A stretch of 11,300 bases of DNA from Saccoglossus kowalevskii (Eukaryota; Hemichordata; Enteropneusta; Harrimaniidae), in contig NW_003122446.1 of the NCBI RefSeq assembly GCF_000003605.2, positions 36,493 through 47,792 of the forward strand, given 5' to 3'. A program made the translations under genes and the position numbers. This document shows, one piece after another, positions 1-9,195 of this stretch; position 1 is the first letter of the stretch; each line of letters starts with the position of its first letter. The notes under the pieces were generated by a model. That model ran no database searches. It was not told where the DNA came from and was given only the letters and a program-made list of their open reading frames with translations.

Positions 1-2
1 GC

Positions 3-248
3 AGACGTTTCAGTTTAGACCATATTCTCAAATGGTGCCGAGATCTTGTTGAGAAAGACTGAGCCACGAGATTGGGTTTACCCTCAAATATTGTCCCAGT
101 CGCTGTCCCAATCGACTCTAATGTGAAGTCCACAGTTGACGTAGCGGTTGAGAATGGAGCACTATTTATATTTGGGGCAACAATCCCTCGCGTGACTCTC
201 TTTCGTAATGAGATAACAACTGCATGTGCAAAGTTTTTATTCAGATAG
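3..248 (+). pseudogene. Open frame entering from the left edge, broken by TGA (unidentified exon, left copy)
   Basis: The frame reads 82 codons and ends in TAG at 246-248. It has one internal stop, TGA at 60-62, which is TGG (Trp) in the right copy. The codon pattern looks coding: among the 45 codons from 63 to 197, 19 begin with G and 32 with a purine. The peptide has a helix-like start (FSLDHILKWCRDL) followed by an alternating Val-rich part and a NGALFIFG stretch. The FSxxxLxKWC pattern loosely recalls the lid helix of midasin-type AAA modules, but the similarity is too short to name it. It would be an internal or last exon of a gene lying outside the window, pointing toward the receptor exon. 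The left/right differences are replacements or the stop, plus none clearly silent, so constraint between the copies is weak. Confidence 0.45.
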
Positions 249-629
249 TGCAAATACAGAGCAATATAATCACTGAGTTTATTTGCGTTTTGTGAAGGTC
301 ATCACATATTAATTACATAACTGTATAATATGTTGAACCTAAAACTTCACAGTTACAGTTATTTGTTTACATTAAAGTGCATGTAAATATTGATTTTCAA
401 TCACTATGCTCCCTGCTTTTATACATACAAGCCCCAGTAATAGGATACTATTAAGAGCTTTTCATTCAGGAAATACAGTATTCAATGGTCAGTAACAGCG
501 TACGTTAGTTATTGTAGTTGGCACATCGCTATAGGCACTATAATTATCAGATGTGTAATTTTGATCGATATCCAATTCATTACGTTTCCTAGCCGGGACC
601 CACGCTGCGAATAATTGTACGACATACAA
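249..629 (+). other. Non-coding arm sequence (mirror 10672-11052)
   Basis: No open frame of interest, RNA gene or recognised motif was found. The stretch is nearly identical in the two arms, with two changes close together at about 412 and 417. Confidence 0.6.
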
Positions 630-998
630 TCAATTTGTGAAAAGGTGTCTGAATTGCTTCCGCGGGACTAAAATGTGTATGTAATGGAGCAACAGTGCTG
701 CCTGATTTGTTTTTAAATTGTTTACTAGGGGAGGGAGGCCAAGATAAAAAACATATTTTTTTTCAAAAATTAAACCAGTGTTTGCTAGTGGGCCGTGAAA
801 CACGCCGATTTTCTTTTGCGTCAGTGAGAGTCTGATTAATTTGGTTAACAACTTGCTTATTACGGGGTCCTTATATTCATGGATAACAAACTCAGGTGTC
901 ATATTAGATATTACGCCGCGGCCTTTCATCGCACGTAATACTTTATGAGAACGTTGAAGCACGCATTCGTTCCAGTGATTTTTTTTAGGAAAAATCAA
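630..998 (-). other. Unidentified 122-codon open frame, left copy
   Basis: The frame has no ATG start. It opens after an in-frame TGA near 1010 and closes with TGA at 632-630. Composition is Lys/Leu-rich with several Pro and His, and no domain, signal or membrane segment is recognised. The mirror frame at 10339-10671 differs by four replacement changes (Met/Ile, Val/Phe, Leu/Arg, Thr/Arg) and one silent change. This ratio suggests no selection on a protein. An A-run of eight versus seven bases also shifts the frame upstream between the copies. It may be an old exon or transposon remnant, or simply a chance open frame. Confidence 0.25.
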
Positions 999-1010
999 AC
1001 GTAGAATTCA

Positions 1011-2338
1011 TTTGACCCAGCTAGAACAGCAAATAGTCATACAGTCATTTAATTATATTTCATGCACAGTGCTTGCTTATATAACAACGCAGAATAGAAT
1101 ACGACACATTTATTTTACCATTATTGTTATTAGTAACGTGATCGAGGTCTACACCAAAGATGTTTCAATCTCCAAATAATTTTACCCATGCGCGTTTGTC
1201 CACAGCTTTATCTCGAACATGCCCTTACTGATCACGTTTACATTACACACATATATATTACATCTTCGGAAACATATACACGTGCATTTGTTTTGTTTTG
1301 TTTTCAAATTAAAAGTATTCAAATGGCGTCCTTTCTACGACTAATAATTCATTAAATCGAGAAATTCTAGAATTTCGAAATCATATCTTAGTCGTATGTT
1401 TGACAGGTTTTGTTTATACTTAGACATGTATTAACATTTCGCTTTATTGTCTGCCATTCTCGGATATGTCTGAACCGATGTACTCGTTTCATCCTCCAAT
1501 GCAAGGTAGCCAAATGACAGCCATTTTGTGCTGAAAACTCATAAAATCGTGCGTTTCTGGGGATCTCATTGACATCATAGAAAATTAATACAGGTCATTT
1601 GGTTTCACAAATCCGACTCAAAATGACCGAACGAATCATACATAATATTACACATATTCACATACATTTGTTTCAAGAGCCAATTCAATACGGCCGACTG
1701 GTGGCCATTTTACTGCCAGTATGCCCACAAATCAAGCATTGTGCACATGACTTTAATCTGAAATATACGTACATGAATTTATGTCATAGTCCAATCACGA
1801 TTGTCGATTTGGGACTAGGATGTAGCTAAACAGAATGAACCAACTTGGTGGTTAAAATGTAATTTGAATAATTACATTTATCGAAACTGAATGGCTCAAT
1901 ACATTTTATCGATAGCAATAAAACTAAAAATAACGACGGTAACCAAGAAAACATGGAAACCAAACAAAAAGCGGCAGTTTTGTTCTGACAGGAAACTGCC
2001 TAAAATTAAATGTTTGGAAATCAGGGTGTTACCTACATACGGAGTGGCAGCTCTCACCCATAAGCACATCACACAAGTTGTGCGAAATGTGAAATTGCGA
2101 TTTAAGTAATCAATTAAAGTATGTGAAATAATGCAGATAATGAGACACTTAAACAATAATTTATATGACCCTTCACGTGACTCTAGTTTATTTCACCGCA
2201 AGAAATGAACAATTATTTATTGCATCTGAGCGGATTTAATTAACTTATTTTTAATGTGTTTTTGTGTGAATTTTCGGGACATTTAAAGAATACGTTTTTT
2301 ATCGTAATAAATAGATATGCATAAACACATATATAAAT
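1011..2338 (-). other. Intron-like part of the left arm, no exon found
   Basis: This lies downstream of the receptor donor. I looked for a continuation of the ANF domain in the phase required and found none. Acceptor-like sites lead quickly to stops. It contains the most diverged part of the arms, about 96% identical by eye and with several short indels. Small open frames here overlap on both strands and look fortuitous. Confidence 0.6.
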
Positions 2339-2344
2339 ACTTAC
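2339..2344 (-). other. 5' splice donor of the receptor exon, left copy
   Basis: Read on the minus strand the junction is CAAGAA|GTAAGT, a near-perfect donor. ANF-domain similarity stops here: the frame beyond it becomes a low-complexity Tyr/Ile/Cys-rich run and then a stop at 2283. The same donor is kept in the right arm at 8915-8920. Confidence 0.85.
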
Positions 2345-3047
2345 TTCTTGCTTCTTGAGTTGCCTCCGTGAGAATTTCATCATAGTCGGGCTCAGCTGAT
2401 TCGTTAATGTCCACCCCATATACAGCATACCCATCAAGCTCGGCGAAACCATTCAAGACACTGTTACCCATGATTTTCCAAATTACATTATCTGCTACAA
2501 TAACCGACGCTTTCATCCAATTGAAATGTTTAAACACTCGAATAAAAAAGCTAGAAAGGGATGCCGAATTAAAAGAGACACGTGTCAGGGTCCGGTATAC
2601 AGACTTTTGGATGAGCTGCTGTTCCGTGGCAACACCGGAGACAACGGCGAGATTCCACACCTTTGCAAGCCGCGCTGTCGGCTCCGTCGCCCAGCTGCAC
2701 CCGGGGCCGATAAACGCGTCGACATCGTACTCGTAGTACAGATGCGCTGCCGCAGCGGGACCATAGTCTATCGCCGGTGTACACTCTGCTCCCGTATTTT
2801 TCCAAATGTATGACATCGTAAAGTTGATGTATCCACCATGTTGGACACGGCGCTGCACCTCTTCAAATGCGATGTCAATACCAGCCAGTGCTCGACGCGC
2901 ATCGAATGGTAGAGTTCCGTTGACGGGAAGTAGCAGTCCTACCGTTATATGTGGCACGTCGTTACAAAGCGCCGACCAATTGCCGATCAAAGTATCAATT
3001 ACGACAGCAACCATCACTAGAAGCAGTTGCGAAGGACGACTTGCCAT
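2345..3047 (-). CDS. First coding exon of a natriuretic-peptide-receptor-like receptor guanylyl cyclase (partial)
   Basis: The exon encodes 234 residues plus one base. Residues 1 to about 28 form a signal peptide with a Leu/Val-rich core at 8-21. From residue 33 the chain reads as a type I periplasmic-binding-fold ANF receptor domain. It has an opening beta strand with a GLLLP motif (37-41), Cys89 and Cys117 spaced as in the first disulfide loop of natriuretic peptide receptors, a GPGC motif at 114-117, and then an RLAKVWN-like helix. N-glycosylation sequons lie at 43, 75 and 215. In this family the domain is extracellular and binds a peptide ligand, and later exons encode a membrane helix, kinase-like domain and cGMP-producing cyclase. 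None of these is visible here, so a clearance-type receptor without a cyclase is also possible. The ATG at 3047 is chosen because the signal peptide follows directly. The exon ends in phase 1 at a consensus donor, and the next exon must lie beyond base 1 or be unrecognised. Confidence 0.85.
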
Positions 3048-3148
3048 TGATAAAGAAAATATGTGGTTTAAACAAGCTAGAGGCCGGATGCAACTAATGC
3101 ATCTGTCAGAGCACTGCTGTTATTTTCTGTAAACAAGATTACCCACTA

Positions 3149-3155
3149 ATTTATA
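3149..3155 (-). promoter_or_regulatory. TATA-like box upstream of the receptor exon
   Basis: On the minus strand this reads TATAAAT, about 105 nt before the ATG at 3047. A start site some 30 nt downstream would leave a 5' leader of roughly 70-75 nt. In AT-rich DNA such a motif can occur by chance. Its position and the NRF-1-like site upstream of it are the only support. Confidence 0.4.
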
Positions 3156-3199
3156 GAATAGATTTCCCACTGTAGTCATGCTCTAATTCAAAAACGATT

Positions 3200-3211
3200 T
3201 GCGCATGCGTA
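3200..3211. promoter_or_regulatory. NRF-1-like palindromic site
   Basis: TGCGCATGCGTA matches the known NRF-1 consensus YGCGCAYGCGCR at 11 of 12 positions. It stands about 45 nt upstream of the TATA-like box and about 150 nt from the receptor ATG, in otherwise CpG-poor DNA. It lies outside the duplicated segment, so the right exon copy does not have it. Binding is inferred from the motif only. Confidence 0.4.
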
Positions 3212-3830
3212 CAAAAACGGAGGTTCATGCGATTTAAAAAGTAATTAGCCGGAACCTAACAACGTCATAGCACCACATTTTATGATACATTCCATTATCG
3301 GATGTGAACACAATATACTGGGCTAGCTTGAATTTTGGTTTCAATATTAATGACATTTTTTAAATTTAGAACATAAACAAAAACAGTTATTCATTGTTAT
3401 ACGTTGAAATATGAAGCGATTTTTTGCGGTAATCCTAAATGGATTAGCGTGAGGGAATATTTCTACATACAATTAGTTTTTCAAATTACGTTTTTTCAAA
3501 AATATTTGTGAACTTAATGAGAAAATGGATTCTATCGTCACGTGTTAAATGAAGTAATTGAATGGTTAAAACCCAGGGGAGTCAAAGCCCGTTACATGCT
3601 TTGCTTGGTGTCATAAGTTGATATTTTACAATGGTATCATTTTGTTAAGTTCAAGGATATTATTATGTAAATTTTATATATTTTATAGTATTCGTAAATT
3701 ATTAACCGTGATTCCTCAAAATGAAAATAAAAATGCTCGCATTTTTAGACGAAATATTTCTGACGGTTCTAAATTATAAATAGCTACGAATAAACTATTT
3801 GTTGACATATACAAGTACGTAACAAAAACA
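3212..3830. other. Spacer upstream of the receptor promoter, nothing recognised
   Basis: AT-rich single-copy sequence within this window. No open frame, repeat or RNA gene stands out. Confidence 0.6.
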
Positions 3831-3898
3831 AAATAACATCACGTAGAACATAAAACCCTTCATTTTATTTACGTATGAAGGGTTTTGTAATGTTATTT
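3831..3898. repeat. Imperfect hairpin with a perfect 12-bp core stem
   Basis: AAAACCCTTCAT at 3852-3863 pairs with ATGAAGGGTTTT at 3875-3886 around an 11-nt loop. A second, outer block pairs AAATAACAT at 3831-3839 with ATGTTATTT at 3890-3898, with a 12-nt bulge on one side and 3 nt on the other. Total length is about 68 nt. This could be the remnant of a short inverted-repeat transposon or a stem-loop transcript. No target-site duplication was identified. Confidence 0.6.
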
Positions 3899-4064
3899 GG
3901 TGAAATCTTGCATTGCCGTAAATTCTATGACAACAGCTTTTTTCCGCCATTTATATATACATGTACTTGCAAATTAAAAAATGAAAGTTACATAGCTGAA
4001 AAAATGTTGGAGGTTTTCCTCTTAAACAAAACCACTTTTGGTGACAGAATTAACTCTAATCCCG
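3875..4064 (+). CDS. Candidate first exon, unidentified (weak)
   Basis: An ATG opens 63 codons plus one base, and the frame is followed at 4065 by a very good donor, CCCG|GTAAGT. The peptide is Phe/Lys-rich with three Cys, and its start is only mildly hydrophobic, so no signal peptide is claimed. The ATG lies in the right half of the hairpin stem at 3852-3886. The exon would end in phase 1. This fits an acceptor at 6909 that leaves two bases before an open frame. Without transcript evidence this is a weak candidate: frame agreement alone has a one-in-three chance, and the codon usage is not distinctive. Confidence 0.2.
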
Positions 4065-4070
4065 GTAAGT

Positions 4071-6152
4071 TCTATTAATTTTTTGGAGCGCCTAATTTTA
4101 TTATCTTTTAATGGTAATATATTATCCACTAATTAGAAATAACACCGGCACTGAGACGAAGACAAGGAAATGCACATCACACAAGTTCTTCAAAATAAAC
4201 AACATTGAAATAAATAAAATCATTCACAAATTTTATTCCTGCTTCGAGCCAGCTACCTCAGAATGAAAACTCATTAATGTTTATAGAATAATTATACCAG
4301 AGTAATTGAAATAAAATGTGTTCAATTTTTGTGAATGTCAAACATGTCAATAAAACATCCAAGTTCGGTACTGAAATGAGAACAAAAAAAACACCTGCCA
4401 GCTGCTAAATCAGTGATACTATCAGCATTGGACATTTAACCGCTATCTACATTTATTCAAACTATTCTTTCATACTAATTTTTTTCACTCAAACACATGT
4501 AAAATGTTGTCGATGTGGAACAAAGCAACGTATCGCTGCGTTTGATTATTTATTCATGTCTGGCGTTGTACGATGTACTTTATGTCAATAATATCCTCCT
4601 GTACCATAACGCGACAATTGATGGCAAGAAGCACAACAAACGAAAGACCTTTATCACTTCACTGCACGAGTAATAATTAATTTTAGCTTTCAATGGTTTA
4701 ACAATTGAAATGAAGTCAGAACATCAACACAGAGTATATTTATTTTAAAAGCATTGATTTATTTATTACATGCGAAATTTTGATGACAGATATGACAAAT
4801 TGAGAGTGAATTTGCAAATACCATTTTTCTTAAGAATATTTAAATCCTCACACAAATCCTGTGCCTGTTTCTTTAGTCTAATCGCGCAACAGATGTACTT
4901 CACAAGGTTTAAGTTACAATGGGGAATAACATTCAAGTTTATAGTGAAAACAGTAGAATCATGGTGTATTACCGTGGATTTCTTGTATTTTGATCGGACG
5001 TTAGTGTTTACAGGTGACCTGTTATTTTAGTCACGACAACTTATCGCTTAAAGCGCGGGAGTCATCACCTGCGCTTGTGGCACACGGCCATATCGTGTCG
5101 TTATTTTTTTTTTTACAAACACGCGTCTACTCACGAATCTCTGCGTTTTTAGCGTGCGTCGTTGTTGTTGCTCAGGACTCAATGGATACGATTTACAAAC
5201 ACTCGTAGTCAATATGGAATAAATATGCAATTCTGCAATCATCGGAATAATTTATGTAACCTTATAGATACAGTTATATGGAATAGAACATACTTTTTCC
5301 CGTACGCATTCCAAGATTTGGAAACAAAAATAATACGATTAAAGTCTGCGTTGTAATATTTCGTACAACGTAATGAATAGAGTTTCTTGCAAAAACAATC
5401 TTTCTGGCTATAAAACCGAGCCCCTCTTCCACGGCGTAACATATCACCGACCTGTTTGAGGGTTTCCCATATTGTATTACCAATTATAACGCGTGGTGTG
5501 TCGTTCACTGTTTAGGCTATGTATAAGAATCAAATGACCATGTCAAGCAACGCAGACTAGTGTTGTCTGAGTAGATTGTAACACTGTTACGTTTTTATGT
5601 AAATTGAAACAAATGTACTAATCTCGACGTAGATATATTGATAAACATTTCTCAGCCCAAGAATGTAAGAAGCACAAACTGTAGCTTGATTTAACATTAT
5701 TTGGACGTGATCGAAATCCTCAACTCGTTTCAGTACGTGCTGTCATAGTATATAGTGCATGGCTCCGTGAATACGGATGCGCTATCTGTTGAATTTGTAG
5801 TCGAGATAGGGGGTCATATGCGAGTCGAGAATGTGGTGAGATTATCATATGTTATGTGTGCGATAGTTGACGACTGAGCCCATTACATGTCATGACACTT
5901 ATCCAATGTGTTAGCGGGGTTCAAACGCATGACTTGAAATGACTGAATTCGGATTGGATGGAAATATGAAAGATTAGACGAAATGAGTTTAAACTGTGCT
6001 TGTTCACAGAAGAGTAGCGTTAAAGCATATTCGAACACAGATCGCGAGATAAAAACTTGCAATGTAATTATAAAGCAGGTTGTGACAATAGACCTATACG
6101 ACCACCGCTTAATTGACGATCCCATTTTCTACTGCATTAATTTGCAATAATT
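4071..6152. other. Spacer, no supported gene
   Basis: Apart from the 16-nt match at 4172 I see nothing firm. The longest open frame, ATG at 4770 to 5030, has 86 codons, no splice context and no recognised motif. A T-run of about a dozen bases lies near 5104. Confidence 0.55.
4172..4187 (+). repeat. 16-nt match to the left arm
   Basis: GCACATCACACAAGTT occurs here and at 2064-2079, in the intron-like part of the left arm. In the right arm the corresponding stretch is lost to the deletion beside the GT repeat. A 16-mer match between spacer and arm is expected well under once by chance in uniform sequence, but AT-rich bias weakens this. It may be a second short dispersed fragment like the one at 6153-6193. 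Confidence 0.5.
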
Positions 6153-6193
6153 GCTTGATGGGTATGCTGTATACGGGGTGGACATTAACGAAT
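6153..6193 (+). repeat. Perfect 41-nt fragment of the receptor exon inside the spacer
   Basis: These 41 bases are identical to 8820-8860 in the right exon copy and, on the opposite strand, to 2439-2399 in the left one. They correspond to residues 204-216 of the receptor exon. Similarity ends abruptly on both sides. The fragment would read into a TAG immediately after the Glu codon, so it cannot be a functional exon. It has the same orientation as the right copy. A match this long cannot be chance, so it is a third, tiny, dispersed copy. Confidence 0.95.
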
Positions 6194-6909
6194 AGTTTTA
6201 TAATAATAATTTCAACGCGTTTTGCATTAAAAATGAACTTTTTGTGAGAAACCCTCAACGCATTTTGGAATAAAATATGCATGTTAAGTTTAACCGTCGG
6301 CGTTTTGTAATATGCGTCGTTTACGCACAGTGTGCGTATTTTAACTTATTGGATACACGTTTTAGAAATTAATTGAATTACTAAATTAATACATACATAT
6401 ACTTGCTAGTGGGTCTTTGGAATATTTACATTCAGACAAGTCTTGTCACATTTGTTAACACCAATTAGTTAGAACGTAATTGTGTAGTACTGCACAGGGT
6501 GTCATAACCTATTAGGAGATGTCAATTCCAAATATGGAATAATATATTACGCTACGCGTGGCATCCGTTGACCACTCGTCGTATTGGCGTATTAACTTCA
6601 TAGTTTTTTACAGCTTTACCCTAAGTGCAATAATAAATATTGGTGAATTCAACCAATTACACGGGTATTCTTTTTCCAAAGTATAGAGATTGCTACACTG
6701 TTTTTTTACAATGAGCTGGTTTATAATATGTGCGAAAAATAACTTTGTAAAACACCTTAGCACTAATTAATAAATGATTGTACAACAAAGTTATAGCATG
6801 ACACGCTGAATTGAGTAATGAAATTTTCGAATCTAAACTACCTTGCCAACTGAAAAAAACAACAACCAAACGCTGATAAAACTATGTTAACATTTTGTTA
6901 TTACCACAG
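6194..6909. other. Spacer, no supported gene
   Basis: AT-rich. It has one perfect 7-bp hairpin, TACGCAC at 6322-6328 with GTGCGTA at 6332-6338 around a 3-nt loop. No coding or RNA gene was recognised. Confidence 0.55.
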
Positions 6910-7118
6910 ACTTGTCTCTTTCAAGCTATGGCAAACTCGAGCAGTTTGTTATGTGTCTACGAAAGATTGCTACACAAATGCTAGAAAAAAAACCCAGAAT
7001 ATATCACATCGTTTTTGATGTCTGGCGAGTAATCAAACACATTATCAGTTTGAAGACCGCGTTTACACATATGAGTGAACTTGGTAACAGAATGATATCG
7101 ATTTATGCGATTTTTTGA
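6910..7118 (+). CDS. Candidate 3' exon, unidentified (weak)
   Basis: A T-rich tract ending in ACCACAG at 6909 looks like a splice acceptor. After two bases the frame is open for 68 codons to TGA at 7116-7118. The peptide has an amphipathic, helix-like pattern with Leu, Ile, Lys and Phe, and no known motif. Its phase fits the donor at 4065, which would make a gene of roughly 130 residues with a 2.8 kb intron containing the 41-nt receptor fragment. A polyadenylation signal was not pinned down. Chance occurrence remains quite possible. Confidence 0.15.
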
Positions 7119-8279
7119 TTTATGCAATTCCTAATAGATTGTTAATACGAATTATTGTAACAGTGAAAGTATGAATGGCGCCACACACGAAGTCTATTAC
7201 AAAACACGGTGAAATTATTACAATACTACAACGCGGCAATGACATTTTAAAAACACAAGAAAATGTAGCAGAGTAGTCTCAAATATATGCTATTTTACAC
7301 GTTGCTGGAGGACGAACAAGAGTTCGACAGACTCAATGTGGTGAAATGTGCTCGGTCGCAACAGCGTGTGGTACACTGTCGGAAAATCTCAGCCGCAGGG
7401 ACTAAACTAATTTGAACACAACTGAACGCAATTGTGTTGGATCGGGTTTTATACATTGCATGGGAAATTACATCGAACACAACGGTGCCGTCGCAACTTT
7501 GGCGCTCAAATGTATTATTTTAGTTCATTCACGTACTCGTTTGTCAATTCGTCCATTCGTTTTATTTCATATCCAGCGAAACTATCAGTGCTCCGAATAC
7601 ACCAGAGCGTCTGAATAATACGTCCTAGATCACATGAAGTGAAATGAACATTGATTTAAAATAATTATTGTTATTATGTTGAATATCTAAAGTATATATA
7701 TAAAGGAAAGTACACAAATGTACCAATGATATAATGGTCAGTTCTCATCAATCTTTATTGAATATTGAAATGAGTACACTGTAAATACGTGTACTCAATA
7801 ATCCAACACTTCGGCAAATGCGGTTAATAGGGCTTATTCAATAACCGTTTTCATAGACAGTATGCATGCATGTCTACCGTATTCTGAGTATATCTGTAAA
7901 TACTATAATGACTTGTTTCCGGGTACTAAGTTTGACAGCACAATGGGGATAATATCCTTCTGGCTACAGAGTTTCCCGCTAGGAAAATTACTTAGTGAAG
8001 AACATTGCGATCCTCGGGCATGTTGGGTCTTTAAGACAACATACATGTAAAAAAATCAGAATTAAGCAAACGACGCCAACAATAAAAAGAAATGTTTACC
8101 GTCTTTGGTGTCTTGCTTGTGAAGCCGAAGTTGTTTCCAACCTCGAAACGTAGTCGTTCATTGCGCAATAATACTATAATCGGGGTCTCTACTGTCAGTG
8201 ACTGTCGACTGAGGCGATATTACATATATTAACGTTGTCGCTCACAAGAATCTTCACGAATAAACCTCACAACCCCACA
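7119..8279. other. Spacer up to the right-arm breakpoint, no supported gene
   Basis: Several short open frames (7295-7480 minus, 7412-7618 plus, 7862-8050 plus) lack any family resemblance. The first two overlap on opposite strands, so at most one could be real. No promoter for the right pseudo-exon is evident in 8050-8279. Confidence 0.5.
7771..7797. repeat. Perfect 9-bp hairpin
   Basis: TGAGTACAC at 7771-7779 pairs with GTGTACTCA at 7789-7797 around a 9-nt loop. Related GTACAC/TGTACC words lie about 60 nt upstream. No function is evident. Confidence 0.5.
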
Positions 8280-8914
8280 ATGCGGATTGGCGCCACCACG
8301 CGACGTATCTACAATCTCCATATAACGGTAGGACTGCTACTTCCCGTCAACGGAACTCTACCATTCGATGCGCGTCGAGCACTGGCTGGTATTGACATCG
8401 CATTTGAAGAGGTGCAGCGCCGTGTCCAACATGGTGGATACATCAACTTTACGATGTCATACATTTGGGAAAATACGGGAGCAGAGTGTACACCGGCGAT
8501 AGACTATGGTCCCGCTGCAGCAGCACATCTGTACCACGAGTACGATGTACGGCCCCGGGTGCAGCTGGGCGACGGAGCCAACAGCGCGGCTTGCAAAGGT
8601 GTGGAATCTCGCCGTTGTCTCCGGTGTTGCCACGGAACAGCAGCTCATCCAAAAGTCTGTATACTGGACCCTGACACGTGTCTCTTTTAATTCGGCATCC
8701 CTTTCTAGCTTTTTTATTCGAGTGTTTAAACATTTCAATTGGATGAAAGCGTCGGTTATTGTAGCAGATAATGTAATTTGGAAAATCATGGGTAACAGTG
8801 TCTTGAATGGTTTCGCCGAGCTTGATGGGTATGCTGTATACGGGGTGGACATTAACGAATCAGCTGAGCCCGACTATGATGAAATCCTCACGGAGGCAAC
8901 TCAAGAAGCAAGAA
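8280..8914 (+). pseudogene. 5'-truncated, frameshifted copy of the receptor exon
   Basis: From 8319 the sequence matches the left exon starting at about residue 34, so the ATG, signal peptide and promoter are missing. A foreign in-frame ATG at 8280 adds about 13 unrelated residues with no hydrophobic core, so the product would not be secreted. At 8548/8549 a net 11-nt deletion removes codons for residues 110-113, just before the GPGC cysteine. The original frame then runs out of phase and stops at 8688-8690. Downstream of the deletion the exon is still open in the shifted frame up to the donor at 8915. Remaining changes include a Lys-to-Glu, a Tyr-to-His and an Arg-to-Trp change plus about three silent ones. 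This looks like recent decay of a non-functional copy. Confidence 0.85.
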
Positions 8915-8920
8915 GTAAGT
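8915..8920 (+). other. 5' splice donor retained in the pseudo-exon
   Basis: AGAA|GTAAGT is identical to the donor of the intact left copy. A transcript crossing this region could therefore still be spliced here although the exon is broken. Confidence 0.7.
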
Positions 8921-9183
8921 ATTTATATATGTGTTTATGCATATCTATTTATTACGATAAAAACGTATTCTTTAAAAGTCCCGAAAATTCACACAAAAAC
9001 ACATTAAAAATAAATTAATTAAATCCGCTCAGATGCAATAAATATTTGTTCATTTCTTGCGGTGAAATAAACTAGAGTCACGTGAAGGGTCATATAAATT
9101 ATTGTTTAAGTGTCTCATTATCTGTATTATCTCACATACTTTAATTGATTACTTAAATCGCAATTTCACATTTCTCACAACTT

Positions 9184-9195
9184 GTGTGTGTGTGT
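9184..9195 (+). repeat. Short (GT)6 microsatellite at a deletion
   Basis: Six GT units replace about 37 bases of the left arm (around 2036-2072), a net loss of about 32 nt. The left arm has only a GTGTG core here, so the repeat probably expanded in the right copy as the deletion formed. Confidence 0.7.

Larger units (their letters stand above)
1..2951 (+). repeat. Left arm of a ~3 kb inverted repeat
   Basis: This segment is the reverse complement of 8319-11300. Pairing begins at base 2 opposite 11299, with base 1 mismatched, and runs to 2951, where it stops inside the receptor exon. Read by eye, the outer 1 kb differs at about 11 positions plus one poly-T length change. The part around 1150-1850 differs at roughly 30-35 positions with several indels. 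The shared exon differs at only about six or seven positions plus one 11-nt gap. Because the match reaches the window edge, its true outer end cannot be seen. These counts are manual, so percentages are approximate. Confidence 0.96.

Noticed and set aside
1599-2156. Several open frames of 70-86 codons on both strands in the left arm
   Set aside because: They overlap each other on opposite strands, lack recognisable motifs, and the mirror copies differ without respecting frame.
2407-3132. Plus-strand open frames across the receptor exon, and their mirrors on the right
   Set aside because: They are antisense shadows of the receptor exon, whose domain features explain the open reading.
4770-5030. 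86-codon ATG frame in the spacer
   Set aside because: No family resemblance, splice context or promoter. The length is within chance expectation for several kilobases.
6403-6413. 11-nt match between the spacer and the left arm (782-792)
   Set aside because: Several 11-mer matches are expected by chance between sequences of these lengths.
6528-6537. Perfect CArG box (CCAAATATGG), an SRF-type site
   Set aside because: In DNA this AT-rich, about one such match is expected per 10 kb by chance, and it is not near a supported promoter.
7319-7334. T-loop-like word GTTCGACAG suggesting a tRNA
   Set aside because: The stem does not form five pairs, and no A box or acceptor stem was found upstream.
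7862-8050. 62-codon ATG frame preceded by an acceptor-like CAG
   Set aside because: No motif and no donor at its end. It is indistinguishable from a chance frame.
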